Shown here: positions 35,955 through 42,564 of the stretch, piece after piece
How positions within the stretch are numbered: position 1 is the first letter of the stretch
Layout of the letters: each line of letters begins with the position of its first letter
Assembly (NCBI GenBank): GCA_963727285.1
Contig: CAVSFF010000009.1
Span: 620,001 to 684,000 of the forward strand
Direction of reading: 5' to 3'
DNA: 64,000 nt
DNA from: CAITWD01 sp963727285
Lineage (GTDB): Bacteria > Actinomycetota > Thermoleophilia > Miltoncostaeales > Miltoncostaeaceae
Made by a program: the position numbers and the translations under genes
The notes under the pieces: generated by a model
What the model saw: the letters and a program-made list of their open reading frames with translations, nothing else
Databases searched by the model: none
Told to the model about the DNA's origin: nothing

Positions 35955-36227
35955 TTACTTCGCGCGCTCGATGATCTCGGCCAGCCGCCAGCGCTTCTGC
36001 TTGGACAGCGGTCGAGTCTCGATGATGCGGACCAAGTCACCGATGCCGGCTTCGTTGCGCTCGTCATGGACGTGCAGCTTGTTGGAGCGGCGGACGGTCT
36101 TCTTGTACATGGGGTGCGAGGTCTGACCGTCGATGCGGACAGTGACCGTCTTGTCGCGAGCGTCGCTCACGACCACTCCCTGACGCACCTTACGGCGCGC
36201 GACGAGCTCTTGCGGGGAATCAGACAC
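35955..36227 (-). CDS. rpsQ: Ribosomal protein S17
   Basis: 90 aa. GVVVSDARDKTVTVRIDGQT followed by SHPMYKKTVRRSNKLHVHDE is the OB-fold S17 core. GTG 36227 is preferred: GGAGG sits 6 nt before it, and it overlaps rpmC by 8 nt. The frame is open to 36263 but that would extend through rpmC. Confidence 0.96.
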   Translation of the reverse strand: MSDSPQELVARRKVRQGVVVSDARDKTVTVRIDGQTSHPMYKKTVRRSNKLHVHDERNEAGIGDLVRIIETRPLSKQKRWRLAEIIERAK

Positions 36228-36435
36228 CGGCGGCCTCCTGCTCCTGGGCGATTTCGCGGGCACGGGCGACCGTCAACAGACGGGCGATGTCGCGCTTGCG
36301 TGCGCGGATCTCGGCCGTGCGCTCGAGTGCCCCCTGGGCGTTCTGGAACCGCAGGTTGAACAGCGCCTCGCGGGCGTCGCGCAATCCCATTGCGATCTGC
36401 TCATCAGTGAGCTCGTTGACTTCGGTGCCCTTCAC
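36220..36435 (-). CDS. rpmC: Ribosomal protein L29
   Basis: 71 aa. NELTDEQIAMGLRDAREALF-N-L-R-F-Q matches L29; a helical hairpin near the tunnel exit that contacts SRP and trigger factor. GTG 36435 has GAGG 6 nt upstream and lies just after the rplP stop, whereas the other possible GTG (36456) would overlap rplP and lacks a ribosome-binding site. The C-terminus ends in an acidic/Ala tail (AQEQEAAGV). Confidence 0.93.
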   Translation of the reverse strand: MKGTEVNELTDEQIAMGLRDAREALFNLRFQNAQGALERTAEIRARKRDIARLLTVARAREIAQEQEAAGV

Positions 36436-36442
36436 GATGACC

Positions 36443-36856
36443 TCACTGATCCTCACGCGTCACAAACTTGCACCGTACCGGCAGCTTCATCGCCGCCAGG
36501 CGCATGGCCTCACGGGCCAACGGCTCGGTCACACCCGACATCTCGAACATGATCATGCCGGGCTTGACGACCGCGACCCAGGTCTCCGGGGAGCCCTTGC
36601 CGGATCCCATGCGGGTTTCGGCAGCCTTCTTGGTGACGGGCAGGTGCGGAAAGATGTTGATCCAGATCTTGCCGCCACGCTTGATGCGACGGTTCATCGC
36701 GATACGGGCAGCTTCGATCTGACGGTTGGTGATCCACGCCGGCTCGAGCGACTTCAGACCGTACTCCCCGAAGTTGAGCTCGGTGTGCCCACGGGACAGA
36801 CCCTCGCGACGGCCGCGATGTGCTTTGCGGTGCTTTGTCCGCCTCGGCATCAACAT
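36443..36856 (-). CDS. rplP: Ribosomal protein L16
   Basis: 137 aa. MLMPRRTKHRKAHRGRREGL, then GKIWINIFPHLPVTKKAAET and RMGSGKGSPETWVAVVKPG (contains the R residue hydroxylated in E. coli L16, R81 region). Start ATG 36856 or ATG 36850 give nearly the same protein. 3 bp after rpsC. Confidence 0.98.
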   Translation of the reverse strand: MLMPRRTKHRKAHRGRREGLSRGHTELNFGEYGLKSLEPAWITNRQIEAARIAMNRRIKRGGKIWINIFPHLPVTKKAAETRMGSGKGSPETWVAVVKPGMIMFEMSGVTEPLAREAMRLAAMKLPVRCKFVTREDQ

Positions 36857-36859
36857 GGC

Positions 36860-37633
36860 TTAGCGACCTCCGCCCTGTCCGCCGCCCTGACCGCCACGCC
36901 CGCCACGGCCACCACCGCCGCCGCCGTCGGGACGACGGTCACGGCGCTGACGGCGCTGCGGCGGCGCGGAGTCGAGGTCGACCCGGCCGCGCGAGTCGGC
37001 GACACCCTCGGGGAGCACCTCGCCGCGGTTGATCCAGACCTTGACGCCGATCCGGCCGAAGGTGGTCTTGGCCTCGTGGAAGCCGTAGTCGATGTCCGCG
37101 CGCAGCGTGTGCAGCGGAACGCGACCGTCGGAGTAGTGCTCCGACCGCGACATCTCGGCCCCGCCGAGGCGGCCCGAGCACTGCACCTTGACGCCCTGGG
37201 CGCCGGACCGCATCGCCGAGGTCAGCGCACGCTTCATCGCGCGCCGGAAGCTGACGCGGTTCTCGAGCTGCTCGGCGATGGACTGTGCCACCAGCTTGGC
37301 GTCGAGTTCCGGACGCTTGATCTCGTTGATGTTGACCTGGATTGCCTTGCCGGTGATCCGGTTGAGCTCCTTGCGCAGCGCCTCGACCTCGGACCCGCTC
37401 TTGCCGATCACGATGCCCGGGCGCGCGGTGAAGATGTCCACCGTGAGCTTCTGGGCGTCCTTGCGCAGGTTGATCGCCGACAGACCCGCGTGGCTGAGCC
37501 GCCGCGTGATGTAGTCGCGCACCTTGCGATCTTCGTCCAGGTAGCTGGCGAAGTCACGCTCGGAGAACCAATTCGACCGCCAACCGGTGATGACACCGAT
37601 GCGGAACCCGCCGGGATGAACCTTCTGACCCAC
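36860..37633 (-). CDS. rpsC: Ribosomal protein S3 with glycine-rich tail
   Basis: 257 aa. KH domain with the GIVIGKSGSEVEALRKEL loop, C-terminal domain with HTLRADIDYGFHEAKTTFGR and IGVKVWINRGEVLP. After the conserved end, residues from about 218 on are a charged linker and then an RGG-like tail (Gly with Arg/Gln), about 20 residues long. S3 lines the mRNA entry channel; such tails vary among actinobacteria and may bind RNA. Confidence 0.98.
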   Translation of the reverse strand: MGQKVHPGGFRIGVITGWRSNWFSERDFASYLDEDRKVRDYITRRLSHAGLSAINLRKDAQKLTVDIFTARPGIVIGKSGSEVEALRKELNRITGKAIQVNINEIKRPELDAKLVAQSIAEQLENRVSFRRAMKRALTSAMRSGAQGVKVQCSGRLGGAEMSRSEHYSDGRVPLHTLRADIDYGFHEAKTTFGRIGVKVWINRGEVLPEGVADSRGRVDLDSAPPQRRQRRDRRPDGGGGGGRGGRGGQGGGQGGGR

Positions 37634-37638
37634 TGTCC

Positions 37639-38025
37639 CTACTCTCCTCGCGAACCGGTGGACCGACCGCGCGAGGCGGGGGCGAGTCCGATGGTGATGT
37701 GGCAGGTGCGCTTGTTGATCGGCGTCGCGCGGCCCTGCGCCCGCGGACGGAACCGCTTGATCGTCGGGCCCTCGTCGACCGTCACCCGTGCGAGCACGAG
37801 ATCCTGGACGTCGAGTCCGGCGTTGTGGTCCGCGTTGGCCATCGCCGATTGCAGGACCTTGCGGACCGGCTCGGCGGCGGCGTGCGTGTCGTAGGCAAGA
37901 ATCGCCTGCGCCTCGGCAACGGACTTGCCCCGCACGATGTCCGCCACCAGGCGTGCCTTGCGTGCGGACGTGCGCACGTACTTGGCCGTGGCCGTCGTGC
38001 TACGGGTGTTCGTCGAAGTCGCCAT
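37639..38025 (-). CDS. rplV: Ribosomal protein L22
   Basis: 128 aa. YVRTSARKARLVADIVRGKS and the hairpin with VTVDEGPTIKRFRPRAQGRA that reaches the exit tunnel. The tail (GLAPASRGRSTGSRGE) is nonconserved. Macrolide-resistance changes occur in the hairpin; none obvious here. Confidence 0.98.
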   Translation of the reverse strand: MATSTNTRSTTATAKYVRTSARKARLVADIVRGKSVAEAQAILAYDTHAAAEPVRKVLQSAMANADHNAGLDVQDLVLARVTVDEGPTIKRFRPRAQGRATPINKRTCHITIGLAPASRGRSTGSRGE

Positions 38026-38306
38026 CAGCGCATCTTGGCCGTACGGTCAGAACCGATGTGGCCGCGGTAGGTACGGGTCGGGGCGAACTCGCCGAGCTTG
38101 TGCCCGACCATGCTCTCGGACACGAACACGGGCACGTGGCGACGGCCGTCGTGGACGGCGATCGTGTGACCGACCATCTCGGGGAAGATCGTCGAGGTCC
38201 GCGACCAGGTGCGGATCATCTTCTTCTCGCCGGCACCATTCATCTGGTCGATGCGCTTCATGAGCCGCTCGTCGACGAACGGGCCCTTCTTGAGGCTGCG
38301 CCCCAT
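38025..38306 (-). CDS. rpsS: Ribosomal protein S19
   Basis: 93 aa. MGRSLKKGPFVDERLMKRID, IRTWSRTSTIFPEMVGHTIA and LGEFAPTRTYRGHI are canonical. One base overlaps with the rplV start at 38025; stop of rplB is adjacent. Confidence 0.99.
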   Translation of the reverse strand: MGRSLKKGPFVDERLMKRIDQMNGAGEKKMIRTWSRTSTIFPEMVGHTIAVHDGRRHVPVFVSESMVGHKLGEFAPTRTYRGHIGSDRTAKMR

Positions 38307-39155
38307 CTAGCGACCCTCCGTGTGCTTGCCGCGCTTGCGTCCGCGGACGATGAACTTCTGGCTCGCCTTGCGCTTGTTGCGCGTGCGGTAACCATGTGTG
38401 GGCTTGCCCCACGGTGTGACCGGGTGACGCCCCGAGTTGGACTTGCCCTCGCCACCGCCGTGCGGGTGGTCGACCGGGTTCATGGCGGATCCGCGAACGG
38501 TCGGGCGGACGCCCTTCCAGCGGCTACGTCCGGCCTTGCCGCCGGTCAGGTTCTCATGCGTGACGTTGCCGACCTGGCCGATGGTCGCGCGGCACTCGAG
38601 GTGCACCTGGCGCATTTCGGACGAGGGCAGGCGCAGGGTGGCGTACTCGCCGTCCTTGGCCATCAGCTGGGCGCCGGTGCCGGCGGAGCGGCACAGCTGC
38701 CCGCCGCGGCCGATCTTCAGCTCGACGTTGTGCACGACCGTACCCGTGGGGATGTCGCGCAGTGCAAGGCTGTTGCCCGGCTTGATGTCGGCCCCGGGGC
38801 CGCTCATGACGGTATCCCCCACCTGCAGGCGCAGCGGAGCGAGGATGTAGCGCTTCTCGCCGTCGGCGTAGTTGAGCAGCGCGATGCGGGCGCTCCGGTT
38901 GGGGTCGTACTCGATCGAGGCGACCTTGGCGGGGATGCCGTCCTTCTTGCGCTTGAAGTCGATGATCCGGTAGCGGCGCTTGTGACCGCCACCGATGTGG
39001 CGGGTCGTGATGCGGCCGTTGTTGTTGCGACCACCGGTCTTCTTGACCGGCTCGAGCAGGGAGCGCTCGGGCGTGGATTTCGTGATCTCCTCGAAGTCGG
39101 AGGTCGTGATGAACCGGCGACCCGGCGAGGTCGGCTTATAGGTCTTGATGCCCAT
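38307..39155 (-). CDS. rplB: Ribosomal protein L2
   Basis: 282 aa, peptidyl-transferase-centre assembly. MGIKTYKPTSPGRRFITTSD at the N-terminus and VRGSAMNPVDHPHGGGEGKS (the conserved His-containing loop) near 225-245. Standard length; immediately precedes rpsS. Confidence 0.99.
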   Translation of the reverse strand: MGIKTYKPTSPGRRFITTSDFEEITKSTPERSLLEPVKKTGGRNNNGRITTRHIGGGHKRRYRIIDFKRKKDGIPAKVASIEYDPNRSARIALLNYADGEKRYILAPLRLQVGDTVMSGPGADIKPGNSLALRDIPTGTVVHNVELKIGRGGQLCRSAGTGAQLMAKDGEYATLRLPSSEMRQVHLECRATIGQVGNVTHENLTGGKAGRSRWKGVRPTVRGSAMNPVDHPHGGGEGKSNSGRHPVTPWGKPTHGYRTRNKRKASQKFIVRGRKRGKHTEGR

Positions 39156-39157
39156 GC

Positions 39158-39463
39158 CTATGCACCCTCAAAAAGGTTGATGCGGTCGCCCGGCTGAAGC
39201 TCGACGATCGCCTTCTTCCAGCCCGGCCGGCGGCCGCGCGTGGAACCGCGGCGCTTCGGCTTGCTGCGGACATTGATGATCCGGACGTCGGTCACCGTGA
39301 CGTCGAACTGCTCTTCGACGGCCTGTCGGATCATGGTCTTGTGGGCGTGCTCCAGGACGCGGAACGTGTACTGGTTGTGCGCCTCTACGAGACCGAAGCT
39401 CTTCTCGGACACGACCGGACGGATCAGCACCCGGCGGATGTCGTCACGCAATTCCGCGCTCAT
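39158..39463 (-). CDS. rplW: Ribosomal protein L23
   Basis: 101 aa. RRVLIRPVVSEKSFGLVEAH, then YTFRVLEHAHKTMIRQAVEE; forms the docking site of trigger factor and SRP at the exit. ATG 39463 overlaps the rplD stop by ATGA. The open frame further upstream to 39580 lies in rplD and is not L23. Confidence 0.98.
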   Translation of the reverse strand: MSAELRDDIRRVLIRPVVSEKSFGLVEAHNQYTFRVLEHAHKTMIRQAVEEQFDVTVTDVRIINVRSKPKRRGSTRGRRPGWKKAIVELQPGDRINLFEGA

Positions 39464-40119
39464 GCCGCATCCTCCCCGGCGGCCGCGCGCGGCTCGCCAA
39501 TCGTCGCCAGGCGGTCCCATGAGGCGCGCTCGGTCAGGAGGCTGCGGGCCGCCATCACGTCGACGGTCTCCAGCTCCCACGACTCCAGCACATAGACGTC
39601 ACGCAGATTGCGGAACGACTTGGCCAGGTTCGAATCGAGCTCCTCGACGACCACCAGCAGCGGCCGGGCGTGCAGGCCTTCGGGGGCCTTGGCCAGAAAG
39701 TCGGCCGCCGCCTTGGTCGACGGGGTCTCCCAGGGGGCGTCGACGACAGCCAGAGACCCGCGCTCCACGTGCGCCTTGAGCGCACTGCGCCAGGCCTGGA
39801 GCTGCACCTTGCGGTTGACCTTGCCGCCGTAGCTGCGCGGATGCGGGCCGAACACGACGCCACCGCCGACCCAGATCGGCGACCGGTTCGATCCGGCACG
39901 GGCGCGACCGGTGCCCTTCTGGCGCCACGGCTTGGCACCGCCGCCGCGGACATCCGAGCGGGTCTTGGTCGACGCGCTGCCGGAACGGCGCGCGGCGAGC
40001 TCCTGGGTGACGACCTCATGGATGAGGTGCGGCTTGATTTGCTGTTCGGCGAGGCCCGGGGCGAGCTCGAGCTCACCGGACGCGGTGCCTGCGGCGCCGA
40101 GGATCTGCACCGGGGTCAT
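39460..40119 (-). CDS. rplD: Ribosomal protein L4
   Basis: 219 aa. The tunnel loop region KTRSDVRGGGAKPWRQKGTG-RARAGS is unmistakable; ends in an Ala-rich acidic tail (GEPRAAAGEDAA). In many bacteria L4 represses its own operon through the S10 leader; no such leader was identified in the short rpsJ upstream region. Confidence 0.98.
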   Translation of the reverse strand: MTPVQILGAAGTASGELELAPGLAEQQIKPHLIHEVVTQELAARRSGSASTKTRSDVRGGGAKPWRQKGTGRARAGSNRSPIWVGGGVVFGPHPRSYGGKVNRKVQLQAWRSALKAHVERGSLAVVDAPWETPSTKAAADFLAKAPEGLHARPLLVVVEELDSNLAKSFRNLRDVYVLESWELETVDVMAARSLLTERASWDRLATIGEPRAAAGEDAA

Positions 40120-40736
40120 GCGGGCCTCACAATCACGATGCCGTTGCGGGCGCCGGGAACCGGACCCTTCACGAGCAGAATGTTGCGCTCGGGATCGGCG
40201 GCGACCACCTGCAGGCCGCGCTGGGTCACGGTGCGTGCCCCCATGTGGCCGGCCATGCGGACGCCCTTGAACACGTGTGAGGGGTACGCGGAGGCGCCGA
40301 TCGATCCGGGCTGACGGATGTTGTGCGAGCCGTGGGACTTGGGTCCGCTGGCGAAGTTGTGGCGCTTGATGGTTCCGGCGAAGCCCTTGCCCTTGCTGGT
40401 GCCGGTGACCTTGACGATCTCACCGGGCACGAAGTCCTTGACCGTCACGACGTCGCCGACCGCCAGGCCCTCGCCCACGTCGGCGGGAGAGAACTCGTGG
40501 AGGTGGCGTACCGGCGGAGCCGAGGCCTTGCGCAGATGCCCGAGCTCGGGCTTGTTGAGCAGCTTCGGACGGACGTCGCCGAAGCCGAGCTGCACGGCCT
40601 CGTAGCCGTCGGTCGCCTCGGTCTTGACCTGGGTGACCGGGCAGGGGCCCGCCTCGATGACGGTCAGCGTCACGCGCGCCCCGTCCTCGGAAAAGATCTG
40701 GGTCATACCCAGCTTGCGTCCAATAATCGCCGGCAT
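40116..40736 (-). CDS. rplC: Ribosomal protein L3
   Basis: 206 aa. IIGRKLGMTQIFSEDGARVT at the N-terminus, KGKGFAGTIKRHNFASGPKS (loop at the peptidyl-transferase centre) and HVFKGVRMAGHMGARTVTQR. ATGA overlap with rplD. Confidence 0.99.
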   Translation of the reverse strand: MPAIIGRKLGMTQIFSEDGARVTLTVIEAGPCPVTQVKTEATDGYEAVQLGFGDVRPKLLNKPELGHLRKASAPPVRHLHEFSPADVGEGLAVGDVVTVKDFVPGEIVKVTGTSKGKGFAGTIKRHNFASGPKSHGSHNIRQPGSIGASAYPSHVFKGVRMAGHMGARTVTQRGLQVVAADPERNILLVKGPVPGARNGIVIVRPA

Positions 40737-40745
40737 CTTCGGGCC

Positions 40746-41054
40746 TTACGCCTTGATCTCGATGTCGACACCGGCCGGAAGGTCGAGACGCATGAGCGAG
40801 TCGACCGTCTTCGGGGTCGGTGAATAGATGTCGATCAGCCGCTTGTGGGTCCGGATCTCGAAGTGCTCCCGCGAGTCCTTGTCCTTGAACGGGCCCTTGA
40901 TGACGCAGTAGCGGTTGCACTCGGTCGGCAGCGGCACGGGACCGGAGATGGTCGCACCGGAGCGCTGCGCCGTCTCGACGATCTGCGACGCGCTGCGGTC
41001 GATCTGCTCGTGATCGTAGGCCTTAAGCCGAATCCTGATCTTGTTCTGCTGCAC
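40746..41054 (-). CDS. rpsJ: Ribosomal protein S10 (NusE)
   Basis: 102 aa. QQNKIRIRLKAYDHEQIDRS, then FEIRTHKRLIDIYSPTPKTV; ribosome component and, as NusE, antitermination partner of NusB. GTG 41054 with GAAGGG 6 nt upstream; longer frame upstream runs through the terminator hairpin of tuf and is rejected. First gene of the S10-spc-alpha series. Confidence 0.97.
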   Translation of the reverse strand: MQQNKIRIRLKAYDHEQIDRSASQIVETAQRSGATISGPVPLPTECNRYCVIKGPFKDKDSREHFEIRTHKRLIDIYSPTPKTVDSLMRLDLPAGVDIEIKA

Positions 41055-41079
41055 TCTGCGCCCTTCTAGAGGAAAGAAA

Positions 41080-41115
41080 ACCCCGCCCTGCCCCATGACT
41101 GGGGCAGGGCGGGGT
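41080..41115 (-). terminator. Rho-independent terminator after tuf
   Basis: 15-bp perfect stem, arms 41080-41094 and 41101-41115, 6-nt loop, followed on the minus strand by a U-rich tail (TTTTCTTT). It begins 18 nt after the tuf stop and 26 nt before the rpsJ start. It is the only hairpin in the window with a real U-tract, so tuf seems transcriptionally separated from the S10 operon, unlike genomes where tuf reads into rpsJ. Confidence 0.88.
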
Positions 41116-41132
41116 CGGACCTGCTCGCTGTG

Positions 41133-42323
41133 CTACTGAAGAATCTTGCTGACCACACCCGCGCCCACGGTGCGCCCACCCTCACGGATGGCGAAGCGCA
41201 GACCATCTTCCATGGCGATCGGCTGAATCAGCTCGATCTCCATCTCGGCGTTGTCGCCCGGCATGATCATCTCGACGCCCGACTCCAGCGTGCAGACGCC
41301 GGTGACGTCCGTGGTCCGGAAGTAGAACTGCGGACGGTAGCCGGCAAAGAACGGCGTGTGACGTCCGCCTTCGTCCTTGGACAGCACGTAGACGTTGGCG
41401 ACGAACTTGGTGTGCGGAGTGATCGACTTCGGCTCGGCCAGGACCTGGCCGCGCTCGATATCCTCGCGCTTGACGCCGCGCAGCAGGCAGCCGACGTTGT
41501 CGCCAGCGCGACCCTCGTCGAGGAGCTTGCGGAACATCTCGACGCCGGTGACGACGGTGGTCTCGGTCTCGGGCTTCATGCCGACGATCTCGATGGTGTC
41601 GCCGACGTGCACGATCCCGCGCTCGACACGGCCGGTGGCGACCGTACCGCGGCCGGTGATCGAGAAGACGTCCTCGACCGGCATCAGGAAGGGAAGCTCG
41701 GTCTGGCGGACGGGCTCCTCGATGTACGTGTCTACGGCGTCCATCAGCTCGAGGATCTTCGCGGCGGCCTCGGGGTCGCCATTGAGAGCGTTCAGCGCCG
41801 ATCCGGCGATCACGGGGATGTCGTCACCCGGGAACTCGTACTCGGACAGCAGCTCGCGGACCTCAAGCTCGACGAGCTCCAGCAGCTCGGGGTCGTCGAC
41901 CATGTCGGCCTTGTTCAGGAACACGACGATCGACGGCACGCCCACCTGGCGGGCGAGCAGGATGTGCTCACGCGTCTGGGGCATCGGACCGTCAGCGGCC
42001 GATACGACCAGGATCGCGCCGTCCATCTGGGCAGCACCGGTGATCATGTTCTTGATGTAGTCGGCGTGGCCCGGGCAGTCGACGTGCGCGTAGTGGCGGT
42101 TGTCGGTCTCGTACTCGACGTGCGCCGTCGCGATGGTGATCCCGCGCTCACGCTCTTCCGGGGCGTTGTCGATCTGGTCGTACGCCACGAACGAGCCGGA
42201 CCCATTGCGCTCATTGAGCACCTTGGTGATGGCCGCAGTAAGTGTGGTCTTACCATGATCGACGTGACCAATCGTTCCCACGTTCACGTGGGGCTTGGAC
42301 CTATCGAACTTCTCTTTGGCCAT
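41133..42323 (-). CDS. tuf: Elongation factor Tu
   Basis: 396 aa. G1 GHVDHGKTTL, G2 RGITI, G3 DCPGHADY, G4 NKAD (FLNKADMVD), G5 SAL; delivers aminoacyl-tRNA to the ribosome. ATG 42323 chosen (MAKEKFDRSKPHVNVGTIGH). Between the opposite-strand FAD dehydrogenase and rpsJ, so it is separated from fusA by 3 kb. Confidence 0.99.
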   Translation of the reverse strand: MAKEKFDRSKPHVNVGTIGHVDHGKTTLTAAITKVLNERNGSGSFVAYDQIDNAPEERERGITIATAHVEYETDNRHYAHVDCPGHADYIKNMITGAAQMDGAILVVSAADGPMPQTREHILLARQVGVPSIVVFLNKADMVDDPELLELVELEVRELLSEYEFPGDDIPVIAGSALNALNGDPEAAAKILELMDAVDTYIEEPVRQTELPFLMPVEDVFSITGRGTVATGRVERGIVHVGDTIEIVGMKPETETTVVTGVEMFRKLLDEGRAGDNVGCLLRGVKREDIERGQVLAEPKSITPHTKFVANVYVLSKDEGGRHTPFFAGYRPQFYFRTTDVTGVCTLESGVEMIMPGDNAEMEIELIQPIAMEDGLRFAIREGGRTVGAGVVSKILQ

Positions 42324-42465
42324 CAAACACTCCTGTCAAGGCACTCGTGCCAAGCGGACCATCCGCAAGGCGTCGCTTCCGGACCACCGATTCTCAATCC
42401 CCGGCAATGAACGCGCGGCAAAATGCGCGCAGGTCGAACCGAGGGGTGCTCATTAGAGCCCGAGA

Positions 42466-42494
42466 AGAGTAGCGAGGGGCAGGCGTCGTCGCAA
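42466..42494 (-). promoter_or_regulatory. Candidate tuf promoter
   Basis: On the minus strand TTGCGA (42494-42489), 17-nt spacer, TACTCT (42471-42466). The -35 box matches 4 of 6 and the -10 box 3 of 6 consensus bases, so support is weak. It would give a leader of roughly 140 nt. The 241-bp gap between tuf and the divergent dehydrogenase shows no gene. Confidence 0.3.
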
Positions 42495-42564
42495 GGCCAC
42501 CAGCGGCCCCTTCGACAGGACCTTACACCCGTCGCGGTCCCGGCCCAGCGCTAGCATCGACATC

